From contig DDYW01000013.1 of assembly GCA_002348185.1 (NCBI GenBank), positions 1-19,384 on the forward strand: 19,384 bases of DNA. The letters are read 5' to 3'. Every line of letters starts with the position of its first letter. Positions within the stretch are counted from its first letter, which is position 1. The position numbers were made by a program, and so were the translations under genes. Positions 10,411-17,146 of the stretch are shown in pieces. This DNA is from Candidatus Hydrogenedentes bacterium UBA2224 (GTDB lineage Bacteria > Hydrogenedentota > Hydrogenedentia > Hydrogenedentales > SLHB01). Under the pieces are notes generated by a model, which was not told the origin of the DNA, did not search any database, and was given only the letters and a program-made list of their open reading frames with translations.

Positions 10411-11337
10411 CTACGGCGTACGCAACGGCCGCCCCGCGTGCCGGATATTGGGCCGCCAGGGCGTCACCCGCGCCTTGCCGTGCTCCTTCGACGAATACAT
10501 CGCCTCGTCCGCGCGGCGGCACAGCACATCGAACTGATTGCCATCGCGCGGCGCCTCCACCACCCCCGCGCTGAACGATATCCGCAACTGGGCGTGTTTC
10601 TCCGACAGGTACTGAAACCGCCGCTGCATGCGCTCGATCACCGGCACCGCGTTCGCCTCGTCGGTTTGCGGGAAAAACAGCACGAACTCCTCTCCGCCGT
10701 ACCGCGTCACGATGTCCACACTGCGGGTGCTTTCCCGCAACACCTCCGCCAGCAAGACCAGCGCGCGGTCGCCCGCCGCATGTCCCAGCGTATCATTCAC
10801 CGCCTTGAACTCGTCAATGTCCAGAAACACCAGCGTGCCAATCGACGGATACCGCTGGATGCGCTCCAGCTCCCGCCGGATCTCCCGCTCGCCCGCCTGA
10901 CGGTTGAAAAGCTGCGTCAGCGGGTCCAGTTGCGCCGCCTTCGCCAGCGCCGCCCGCCGCGACAGCACCGCTTCCACCCGCGCGACCAGCACCTCGGGAT
11001 TGAACGGCTTCGTGATGTACTCGTCCACCCCGTACCGGAGCCCCCGGATCTCGTCTTCCGGAAGCGATTTCGCCGACAGAAAAATGAACCCCGTGTCCCG
11101 CAATTTCGCTTGCGACTGAACCGCCTCCCGCAACGCAAACCCGTTCATCTCCGGCATCATGATGTCGCAGATGATGATGTCCACCACGCGATGCTCCAGC
11201 AGTTTCAGCGCCTCCGCACCGTTCGCCGCCGCGTGCGCCCGGTACCCTGCGTCCTCCAGGTTAAAGACGACCAGTTCACGCGTATGCGCGTCATCTTCCA
11301 CCACCAGCGCCGAATACTGCCGTTCCATATGAGACAT
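10411..11337 (-). CDS. Response regulator with GGDEF output (diguanylate cyclase)
   Basis: This 308-residue protein has a receiver domain followed by a GGDEF domain, and would make cyclic di-GMP from two GTP. The receiver (about 8-125) has the acidic pocket E14/D15/D16, phospho-acceptor D58 in ICDIMMPEMNG, S88 and K110 in TKPF. The GGDEF domain starts at DPLTQLFNR (138-146) and has FLDIDEFKAVND (171-182). The active-site loop GGEEF (214-218) is intact. A product-inhibition site RxxD (R205-D208) lies five residues before it, so the enzyme should be active and feedback-inhibited. The start is the ATG at 11337, with GGGAG 6 nt upstream. It lies 17 nt behind the histidine kinase gene, which is very likely its phosphate donor. 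Compared with PleD it lacks the second receiver domain. Confidence 0.94.
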   Translation of the reverse strand: MSHMERQYSALVVEDDAHTRELVVFNLEDAGYRAHAAANGAEALKLLEHRVVDIIICDIMMPEMNGFALREAVQSQAKLRDTGFIFLSAKSLPEDEIRGLRYGVDEYITKPFNPEVLVARVEAVLSRRAALAKAAQLDPLTQLFNRQAGEREIRRELERIQRYPSIGTLVFLDIDEFKAVNDTLGHAAGDRALVLLAEVLRESTRSVDIVTRYGGEEFVLFFPQTDEANAVPVIERMQRRFQYLSEKHAQLRISFSAGVVEAPRDGNQFDVLCRRADEAMYSSKEHGKARVTPWRPNIRHAGRPLRTP

Positions 11338-11354
11338 GGCCGTCTCCCTGCCTG

Positions 11355-13202
11355 CTATTCCGATGCGGCGTCCAGGTCTGCCGGCACAAACACCCGGAAC
11401 GTCGACCCCTGCCCCGGCTCGCTCTGGACCTCCACACGGCCGTCATGAAGCCGCACCATCTCGCGCACGATAAACAATCCCAGCCCCGTGCCCGGAATTA
11501 CCTCGCCGTCCCGGTGCACCCGGTAAAACCGGTCAAAGATCTTCCCTTGTGCCTCGTTCGGGATCCCCACGCCGTTGTCCGCCACCTCGATGACCACGCT
11601 CGCGCCCTGCCCGAAAATGCGGCCGCGAACCCAGCCCCCCTCCGGCGTGAACTTGATGGCGTTCTCCACCAGATTGTGCAGCACCGTGTGCAGGCGTTTC
11701 GCGTCGCCATGCACCCGGGGCAACGGGTTCTCGGTATGAATCGTAAGGCGCAGCTTTTTCCCTTCCGCCACATGGCTCAACGTCGCCACCACGCACTGGG
11801 CCAGTTCGTCCAGGAGCACGGGGCCCCGCGCAAGCATCACGTTGCCCGACTCGATCCGTGCGATCAGCAGCAGCTCCTCGATCAGCATGATGAGCCGGTC
11901 TGCCTCTTCGTCCATGATGGTCAGGAACCGCTCGCGCAATTCCGGTTTCACGTTCGGCTTGCCGAGAAGCGTCTTCACAAACCCCTTGATCGACGTCATC
12001 GGCGTCCGGAGCTCATGCGATACCGCCGCCACAAAATCCGACTTCATCTGGTCGATTTCGAGCTCACGGGTCACGTCCTGGAAGATCGCCACGTGCCACG
12101 TCTCGCCCGCGCCCATGTTGTGAATGCACGACCGCGTCGCCCAGCAGATCCGCGGCTCACGATGCCCCAGAATGACCCGTTCCTTTGCGAAATCCCGCTT
12201 GTCCGCCCCCGTCCTCCGCCACACCGCCCGAAACGCCTTGTCCGGCATCAGCGCTAGAAAATCGTTCCCCGAGCACGTCTCGGGCTCCAGCCCAAGCAAC
12301 GCTCCCATCGCCGGATTCATCATCACCACGCGCGTGCGGCTGTCCGTCACCACCACCCCTTCGCCCATGCTGTTCAGGATCGTCTCCAGACGGTTGCGTT
12401 CCTGGGTCAGGATCAGCGCTTTCGCCCGGTTGTCGGCCTCGGCCCCCCGCCGCGCGATCGCCTCCCCCAGGGTGCGCGCCACCGCGTCAAGCAGTTGCCG
12501 CTCCTCCGGCAGAAACGGCCCATCCTCGCCCGAGTGACGGCAATCCCGCGTGTAAAACACCTGCACCATCCCGCGCGCCGCCCCCTCCGCCATGATGACC
12601 GCCGATTGACCCCATCGCGTCATTTCGAATGGCTGGCTCACGTATTCCTCGCCGTCCAGCACGATCCGGCCGCGGGCGGATTCAGGGTAGCGCCAGGCCC
12701 CGGGCAACAGACGCACCACGTCCCGGCAGATTTCCTGCGCCGTCTCGCGCACGCAAATCGCTTCCGCCAGACCGTAAACGCACATCAGTTCCTTCTGCTG
12801 TCGCTGATGTTCCTCCCGAATCCGCGCCAGTTCCCGCGTCATGTCTTCATACGACGAGATGTCCTGGGCGTAAACCTGACCTGCGCCGTGGCCCGGATGG
12901 CCGATCAGGGTCAACTGCCACCGGCGGCCCCCAATCCTGGCGCAGAATACCCGCTCCCCCCCCGAAGCAATGCAGTCCCGCACATCCAGCCGGCCGGCAT
13001 CCGGCAGCACCTCGCTCAACGGTCCCGGCGTCTCCGGCGAAAGCCCGAACGCGGCCTGCGCGGCCGCGTTTGCCCGCACAATGCTCCCGGACCGATCAAC
13101 CTGAAGCACCGGAAAGGGATTTGACGCATCGAACGGCGCACCACGGCCCGACGTCCGTTCGGACATCTCGTGAAGCGTGCCTGTCGCCCGATGCCGCATC
13201 AT
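11355..13202 (-). CDS. Soluble hybrid-sensor histidine kinase (PAS-GAF-like-PAS-HisKA-HATPase)
   Basis: This 615-residue kinase has no membrane segment, so it senses a cytoplasmic signal. A first PAS domain lies at about 26-118 (FPVLQVDRSGSIVRANAAA), then a short coiled coil (118-140). A GAF-like module at about 140-252 begins with CVYGLAEAI and contains LLPGAWRYPE. A second PAS domain is at about 268-382. HisKA carries the phosphorylated H396 in SHELRTP. The ATP-binding domain has HNLVENAIKF (509-518), DNGVGI (542-547) and GTGLGL (571-576). There is no receiver domain on this chain; its partner is the next gene. I chose the ATG at 13202 (GAAGGAG 11 nt upstream); the frame is open up to 13337, and starts at 13274, 13271 and 13166 are also possible, so the N-terminus is uncertain. 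Confidence 0.9.
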   Translation of the reverse strand: MMRHRATGTLHEMSERTSGRGAPFDASNPFPVLQVDRSGSIVRANAAAQAAFGLSPETPGPLSEVLPDAGRLDVRDCIASGGERVFCARIGGRRWQLTLIGHPGHGAGQVYAQDISSYEDMTRELARIREEHQRQQKELMCVYGLAEAICVRETAQEICRDVVRLLPGAWRYPESARGRIVLDGEEYVSQPFEMTRWGQSAVIMAEGAARGMVQVFYTRDCRHSGEDGPFLPEERQLLDAVARTLGEAIARRGAEADNRAKALILTQERNRLETILNSMGEGVVVTDSRTRVVMMNPAMGALLGLEPETCSGNDFLALMPDKAFRAVWRRTGADKRDFAKERVILGHREPRICWATRSCIHNMGAGETWHVAIFQDVTRELEIDQMKSDFVAAVSHELRTPMTSIKGFVKTLLGKPNVKPELRERFLTIMDEEADRLIMLIEELLLIARIESGNVMLARGPVLLDELAQCVVATLSHVAEGKKLRLTIHTENPLPRVHGDAKRLHTVLHNLVENAIKFTPEGGWVRGRIFGQGASVVIEVADNGVGIPNEAQGKIFDRFYRVHRDGEVIPGTGLGLFIVREMVRLHDGRVEVQSEPGQGSTFRVFVPADLDAASE

Positions 13203-13335
13203 AGCTGGTTCCGCTCCTTCGTCCACCGCGGTTGAACAGACCCTACCCCCGGCGCGAGCAAACGCCCTCATCATGAATTCTACCAGCAGCGGCCGGTGGA
13301 TGCAGAATACCCGCCGGACCGCGACCCGGCCGCCC

Positions 13336-13360
13336 ATACTAAACCATTGACAAAAATAAA
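13336..13360 (-). promoter_or_regulatory. AT-rich patch, possible promoter of the kinase-cyclase pair
   Basis: The 175-nt gap before the kinase gene contains a short AT-rich island in otherwise GC-rich DNA. On the minus strand it offers TAGTAT (13341-13336) as a -10 element, but no good -35 sits at the right spacing. TTGACA at 13347-13352 is on the plus strand and has no -10 partner. A promoter here is only a possibility; otherwise the kinase is read from upstream. Confidence 0.25.
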
Positions 13361-13377
13361 CTTACCACACCCCCCGG

Positions 13378-14733
13378 CTAACGGTTCTCGCGGCAGCCCA
13401 TCGCCCGTGCAACCTCGTCCGGCGTCCTCCCCGGCCCCAGATCGCGCACGCCGTACGCGCTCTCGGGCGACGCCTTCCGGCCCAGCTCGGCAAAGTACTG
13501 GTTCCGCTCCCGCGGCGACGCGAAATGCTGTTTCGCCCACTCGCTCAGGTACCCCATCCCGCCCGCGCGTTCCAACACGGTATGGGCATACAGGATCAGC
13601 GCCCCGTTCACGAAGGCCTCCCGTAACGGCGCCATCTCGGGCACGTCAAACTCATCCACAAACTTCTGCCCGTGCGCGTTCATCTCGGTGCCCGCCAGCA
13701 CCGGCAGCCCGTGCGCCTCCGCAATCGCGACGATCTCGTGCAGTTTCTCCACCTTGGCCCGCTTCTCGTCGGGGCGTTTCACATTCCAGTTGCGGTCAGG
13801 AATGATGTTCAGCGCCGCCGCCCCCGCGCCAAGTTGCAGGTCAAGCAATTCCTGGATCGCCTGCTCGCCCGCCGTGAGCCCATTCAGCCAGGTCACCGTG
13901 GGAATCGCCCCCGCGTCCAGGATCAGGCGGTTCACCTCGTCCAGCCGCGGAAAATCCGGGCCTTCGGGCTTCACATAACCCACGCCGCCCTGTTTCATCA
14001 GCTTCGACCGGATCAGCCCCTGAAACCCCGGCGAATCGGCGAAAAGCCGCTCCAGGACCTCCGGCGCCTGACCCAGCTTCTCCGCCCAGAACGACGCGCG
14101 CGCGCCCGGCTCCGGAAACAGCTCCGCGCCCTTCTGTTCATACGCCATACACACGTGCCGCTCCGTCGCATTGCCGTTCGGCGTCAACGGCAGCACGTCC
14201 CGCTCGTAATCAAGGGTCACGGGCGCAACGCACGGGTTCACCCGGTCAACGATGGCCCGCGTCCGCTGGCCCGCCGTCACGCGCAAGCGATCCAGGATGT
14301 CCCTGTGCCGGACGTCCCCCGACACGAACCCCGAACCCATGTAGTACGTGATCCCCGGCTCGCCGGGCGAGTTGATTTCCCGGGTATCGAACTCCGGCAG
14401 GAAGACCCGCGTCTCCAGGCCCGCGCAGCCTCGAAGCCCCACCACCTGGCACGCCGCCAGAAACTCGTCCACGGCGTCCAGCACGTCAAAGTCCACCACC
14501 CCCGCCACAAGCAGCCCCTCGCAACGGGCCTTCCACGCAAAATACGAGGGCGAATAGCCGTATCCGTTAAACGAAAAGAACGTGTGGGCGTGCACATTCA
14601 CCACCAGCCGCGGTTTCGGCAACGGGATCCGCCCTTCCCGCACCAGGCCGATCAGCCCCTCCAGGGCCTCCGCCCGCATCCCGGCATCAAAATCGTTCAG
14701 TTGCTGTTCCAGTAACGCGCGCGTATCCGGCAT
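13378..14733 (-). CDS. PHP-domain-like metal-dependent hydrolase of unknown role
   Basis: The protein has 451 residues. VVNVHAHTFFSFNGYG places H48 and H50 after a beta strand, as in the first motif of PHP phosphoesterases. VAGVVDFDVLDAVDEF (about 77-92) and GLETRVF with E107 follow in the order expected for further metal ligands. GTEMNAHGQKF near the C-terminus resembles a late ligand motif. No polymerase, histidinol-phosphatase or tRNA-type partner domain is present. The substrate is unknown. The ATG at 14733 has GGGG about 6 nt upstream and gives a natural N-terminus (MPDTRALLEQQL); ATGs at 14739, 14751 and 14805 are weaker. It follows the efflux permease by 96 nt and precedes the histidine kinase by 175 nt, so it may be part of the same transcript as the permease. 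Confidence 0.75.
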   Translation of the reverse strand: MPDTRALLEQQLNDFDAGMRAEALEGLIGLVREGRIPLPKPRLVVNVHAHTFFSFNGYGYSPSYFAWKARCEGLLVAGVVDFDVLDAVDEFLAACQVVGLRGCAGLETRVFLPEFDTREINSPGEPGITYYMGSGFVSGDVRHRDILDRLRVTAGQRTRAIVDRVNPCVAPVTLDYERDVLPLTPNGNATERHVCMAYEQKGAELFPEPGARASFWAEKLGQAPEVLERLFADSPGFQGLIRSKLMKQGGVGYVKPEGPDFPRLDEVNRLILDAGAIPTVTWLNGLTAGEQAIQELLDLQLGAGAAALNIIPDRNWNVKRPDEKRAKVEKLHEIVAIAEAHGLPVLAGTEMNAHGQKFVDEFDVPEMAPLREAFVNGALILYAHTVLERAGGMGYLSEWAKQHFASPRERNQYFAELGRKASPESAYGVRDLGPGRTPDEVARAMGCRENR

Positions 14734-14782
14734 GACCATCCCCCATTCCATAAGAAACAACGCTGACCCATTCCCGTACGAT

Positions 14783-14803
14783 GGTACCGGATTGATCCGG
14801 ACC
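14783..14803. repeat. Inverted repeat between permease and PHP-like gene
   Basis: GGTACCGGAT (14783-14792) pairs with ATCCGGACC (14795-14803) as a 9-bp stem with one bulged A, around a short TTGA-like loop. No T-run follows on the minus strand, so it is not a classic terminator. It could be an operator for the PHP-like gene or an RNA processing site. Confidence 0.35.
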
Positions 14804-14829
14804 AATAAAGGTCTCCCGTTGCGGCGGTC

Positions 14830-16131
14830 TCAGCCCGCCACGTCGTAGCCCAGGCTCCGTATCACCTGGCTCAGCGCCGCCGGGTCCAGGTGTTCTCCGT
14901 GCACTGTGGCGCGGCCCGTCGCCAGGTCCACCTCCGCGCTTGTTACCCCCGGCGCGCCTCGCAGACCCCGCGCTACCGACTTCGAACAATGCTCGCAGGT
15001 CATGCCTTCAATCTGCAAAACCACGGCGCCCTCGCCCGGGCCGGATTCAACGGCCCCGGCAGGCGTTTCGTGCGCGGCCGCGCCCGTTTTCCGGCGCCAT
15101 TCACCCCACAGACTCGACACGATCATCCCAATAAGCACCACCGCCGAAAGGTGCTGCCACCACGAAATCCCCATCTCATGCGCCATGTGATGCGCGGGCA
15201 TCCCCAACTCGCCCAGCAGCCAGATCGTCCCGTCCAGCGCAAAGCCCGCCGCCAGGCTGCCCACCGCCACCGTGACCAGGTAGACCACCGCCGTGCGCTT
15301 TCCCAACACCTTAAACACCGTCGCAAGTGTCGCCGCGTTTGTCGCCGGACCCGCGATCAGAAACACCAGCGCCGCGCCGGGCGATACGCCCAGATGCATG
15401 AAACCCAGCGCCAGCGGAATAGACGCCGTAGCGCACACGTAGAGCGGAATGCCCACCACCATCATCAGTATCATCGCCAGCAACCCGCCCCCCAGATATT
15501 CCACAAAAAGCCCCGGGGGCACCAGCGCCGCAATCAGACCCGCCACCAGAACGCCCACCGCCAGCGCCTTCCCGATATCCCCGGGAAGCGTCACAAATGC
15601 ATAGCGAAGACCGCGTTTCCAGCGCGGCTCCGTGTCCTTCTCCGCGCAACAACTGTCCGTGCAGGCGCCGCCCCGAGGCCCACCCTTGTCGTCCGGAGCG
15701 CGATGGGCGTCCGGCTCCACAATCGAGACCACGGCGCCGCCGGCCAGCCCCGTGACAAACGCCGCCAGCGCGCGGAATATCGCAAACACCGGGCCCATCA
15801 TCCCCCACGTCGCAACAATCGAGTCCACACCCGTCTGTGGCGTGGCCAGCAAAAACCCCGTCGTCGCGCCCCGAGACGCCCCGTGATTGCGAATCGACGC
15901 CGCCACCGGGATCACGCTGCACGAACACAACGGCAGCGGAATTCCCAGCACGACCGCCTTCAGGATCGGCAGCAGGCCCCGGCCGCCCAGATGACGTTCC
16001 ACCCACTCGGGCGACAGAAACACCGCCACCATGCCCGCCATGAAGAAACCAAAGAGCAGGTACGGCGCCATCTCGGCCGCGACCGACCACGTCTCCGCAA
16101 CGATCTCCATCACGTATTCCGCAACGGCCAT
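14830..16131 (-). CDS. CuZn efflux permease (SO_0444 family) with C-terminal HMA domain
   Basis: This 433-residue inner-membrane permease of the ArsP/DUF318 superfamily probably exports soft metal ions. About eight hydrophobic helices form two repeats. The first repeat has the metal motif IPLPLCSCSVIP (64-75) and the second IPLYVCATASIP (228-239). Between the halves lies a hydrophilic loop with a Cys cluster (C157, C161, C162 in GGACTDSCCAEKD). A C-terminal heavy-metal-associated domain (about 370-431) has the GMTCEHC motif with C379 and C382, able to bind Cu(I) or Zn and pass it on. The order of motifs matches SO_0444-type CuZn exporters. The start ATG at 16131 has GAGGTG 5 nt upstream. Metal specificity is not shown by sequence. 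It leads the minus-strand block that continues into the PHP-like and signalling genes. Confidence 0.9.
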   Translation of the reverse strand: MAVAEYVMEIVAETWSVAAEMAPYLLFGFFMAGMVAVFLSPEWVERHLGGRGLLPILKAVVLGIPLPLCSCSVIPVAASIRNHGASRGATTGFLLATPQTGVDSIVATWGMMGPVFAIFRALAAFVTGLAGGAVVSIVEPDAHRAPDDKGGPRGGACTDSCCAEKDTEPRWKRGLRYAFVTLPGDIGKALAVGVLVAGLIAALVPPGLFVEYLGGGLLAMILMMVVGIPLYVCATASIPLALGFMHLGVSPGAALVFLIAGPATNAATLATVFKVLGKRTAVVYLVTVAVGSLAAGFALDGTIWLLGELGMPAHHMAHEMGISWWQHLSAVVLIGMIVSSLWGEWRRKTGAAAHETPAGAVESGPGEGAVVLQIEGMTCEHCSKSVARGLRGAPGVTSAEVDLATGRATVHGEHLDPAALSQVIRSLGYDVAG

Positions 16132-16213
16132 GACTTCACCTCAATCCTCGCGCTACCGGCCCATCGGCCGCCCACGGCCCGCAATCGGCCCGGCGCATAA
16201 AAGCGCGAATCTT

Positions 16214-16219
16214 AGTATA
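16214..16219 (-). promoter_or_regulatory. Possible -10 element of the efflux permease gene
   Basis: TATACT on the minus strand (16219-16214) is a near-perfect -10 hexamer 83 nt before the permease ATG. No good -35 lies at 16-18 nt. The region upstream of it is G-rich, so an activator may be needed. I see no clear MerR-type dyad there. Confidence 0.3.
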
Positions 16220-16334
16220 AACAGGCGTGACCCCCCGCTTATTCGCAACCGGGAACTGACGCCGCAGACTCGCGAAAACACCGGAAGCATCGACAACTGC
16301 GTTATCCCATCAAACCTGCGAAACGCGGAGGCCA

Positions 16335-16370
16335 AAAATGGAGGGAGCGGCGGGCGTGAGCCCGCCGCTC
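16335..16370 (-). terminator. 11-bp perfect hairpin with downstream T-run
   Basis: GAGCGGCGGGC (16345-16355) and GCCCGCCGCTC (16360-16370) form a perfect 11-bp stem with a GTGA/TCAC tetraloop. Read on the minus strand, TTTTT follows about 9 nt after the stem, which suits an intrinsic terminator, although the gap is long. On the plus strand no T-run follows. It would stop transcripts coming from the minus-strand promoter at 16585-16613 before the permease gene. It also lies directly upstream of the HEARO-like RNA, where a guide sequence would be expected. Confidence 0.45.
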
Positions 16371-16380
16371 AGTGCGGGGA

Positions 16381-16577
16381 GTGTCTGGAAACTCTGGTCC
16401 GTGTTTCTTGGCGCAAGAGGGTCACGGCTATGAGCGTAACTCGCTGAAACCATTGGGCTGCGGTCTGTTGGCTTCAGACTACTCAAAGGGTGCGAATCGT
16501 ATGGGCCGGGGCTGCGGAACTGACTTCACGGTGCGATGAAGTCGGTGGCCCGATTCGCTGATTCAAGTTCCAGACAC
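16381..16577 (+). ncRNA. HEARO-like structured RNA (IscB omega-RNA class), orphan
   Basis: A 10-bp perfect closing stem, GTGTCTGGAA (16381-16390) with TTCCAGACAC (16568-16577), encloses four hairpins. These are 16399-16427 (CCGTG plus TTTCTTG, closed by CAAGAGG and CACGG), 16433-16445 (AGCG/CGCT), 16462-16480 (GGTCTG/CAGACT) and 16492-16558. The last has GCGAATCG/CGATTCGC outside and ACTGACTTCA/TGAAGTCGGT at its tip. GTTTC (16403-16407) could form a pseudoknot with GAAAC (16446-16450). At least four wobble pairs (404-420, 405-419, 462-480, 521-544) are G-U only on the plus strand, which fixes the strand. Motifs such as GGCTATGAGCGTAACTCGCT and GGGCTGCGGAACTGA recall the HEARO/omega-RNA class from memory; no covariance search was possible. 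No iscB gene lies in the window. Guide sequence would be the bases just 5' of 16381. Confidence 0.62.
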
Positions 16578-16584
16578 CGGCGTC

Positions 16585-16613
16585 AATTTACCACAACATA
16601 TTGTGGCTGTCAA
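16585..16613 (-). promoter_or_regulatory. Strong sigma-70 promoter reading antisense into the HEARO-like RNA
   Basis: On the minus strand TTGACA (16613-16608) is the perfect -35 consensus and TAAATT (16590-16585) the -10, with a 17-nt spacer. The predicted start is near 16578, one base from the end of the closing stem of the structured RNA. A transcript would run antisense through that RNA to the hairpin at 16370-16345, or on into the permease gene. Confidence 0.5.
16591..16606. promoter_or_regulatory. 16-bp palindrome filling the spacer of the minus-strand promoter
   Basis: CCACAACATATTGTGG is an inverted repeat of two 6-bp arms around CATA. It fills 16 of the 17 spacer bases between the -35 and -10 at 16585-16613, where a bound protein would block the promoter. 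It resembles the NrdR-box consensus at 13 of 16 positions as I remember it, but NrdR boxes usually come in pairs and only one is seen. The regulator is unknown. Confidence 0.45.
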
Positions 16614-16618
16614 CCCCC

Positions 16619-16670
16619 TTTATGAAAAAAATATGCCCCATAAGATGCACTTATGCGCCCCATAAAATGC
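16619..16670. repeat. Array of CATAA/TTATG half-sites
   Basis: TTTATG (16619-16624), CATAAG (16639-16644), CTTATG (16650-16655) and CATAAA (16661-16666) alternate in orientation. The last three are 11 bp apart, about one helical turn. The longer unit GCCCCATAAGATGC (16635-16648) recurs with one change at 16657-16670, a period of 22 bp. CATAAG-ATGCA-CTTATG is a perfect inverted repeat. This looks like a cooperative operator; no regulator gene is adjacent. Confidence 0.5.
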
Positions 16671-16836
16671 GGTAATTTGAACGACACCCCACCACGCATG
16701 GGGTTCCCCGGATATTCAGTTGACACCGGTCTTCCTCGTCTGCCGAAATGCGCCTCCCACATCTGGTGGTTCGCGCCCGTCATCTCTCCGGACAGCTCCT
16801 CTCAACATACCCGTCCGCGCCGGAGCCCCCCGCGAA
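16671..16836. other. Intergenic DNA with no recognised feature
   Basis: I see no gene, RNA or repeat here. A TTGACA at 16720-16725 on the plus strand lacks a -10 partner at usable spacing. Short reading frames across it have no ribosome site and no recognisable protein sequence. Confidence 0.5.
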
Positions 16837-16866
16837 TTGCGCCGAAACCCCGAACGCTGGTAAGAT
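16837..16866 (+). promoter_or_regulatory. Probable promoter of the fmdB-waaF operon
   Basis: TTGCGC (16837-16842) and TAAGAT (16861-16866) are separated by 18 nt. The predicted start near 16873 leaves a leader of about 29 nt before the zinc-ribbon ATG at 16902. It is a moderate match on both hexamers. Confidence 0.4.
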
Positions 16867-16901
16867 CATGACGGATAACAACAAACATGGAGTCTTAGCG
16901 C

Positions 16902-17120
16902 ATGCCCCTGTTTACCTACCTGTGTGCGGAATGCGGCGTCGAAACCGAGCTCCTGGTGGGTTCCGCGGCCACCCGCCCCGCCTGCCCGTCGTGTGGCGGA
17001 AAGAACATGACACGCATGGCCAGCGCCTTTGCCCCGCAGAGCGCCAACGCGGCGGGCGACGCGGCGCCCCGGTGCCACTCGTGCCCGTCGGCGGGAGGCG
17101 CCTGTCCCTATCAACGCTGA
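16902..17120 (+). CDS. FmdB-family zinc ribbon protein
   Basis: This 72-residue protein starts MPLFTYLCAECG, the typical FmdB/CxxC zinc-ribbon opening. The first zinc knuckle is C8/C11 and the second C28/C31 in CPSCGG, as expected for four-cysteine binding. An unusual tail adds C58, C61 and C68 (CHSCPSAGGACPYQR), which might form a second metal site. The family was first named as a putative regulator of formamidase genes, but its molecular role is still unclear. The ATG at 16902 has GGAG 9 nt upstream. It is first in a plus-strand operon, 26 nt before the membrane protein gene. Confidence 0.85.
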   Translation: MPLFTYLCAECGVETELLVGSAATRPACPSCGGKNMTRMASAFAPQSANAAGDAAPRCHSCPSAGGACPYQR

Positions 17121-17146
17121 TCCCCAGGCTCAGCGCGGAGCGGCTG

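Noticed and set aside
13347..13352. TTGACA on the plus strand as a promoter
   Set aside because: No -10 at 16-18 nt, and it would read antisense into the PHP-like gene.
16345..16370. CRISPR or REP-type repeat unit
   Set aside because: The hairpin occurs once in the window and no regularly spaced repeats accompany it.
16381..16577. 6S RNA, RNase P RNA, tmRNA or SRP RNA
   Set aside because: The RNA is multi-branched rather than a rod with a central bubble, and the conserved blocks of RNase P, tmRNA and SRP RNA are absent.
16591..16606. MerR-family operator for the metal efflux gene
   Set aside because: MerR-type promoters have 19-20 nt spacers; this spacer is 17 nt and the promoter needs no such help.
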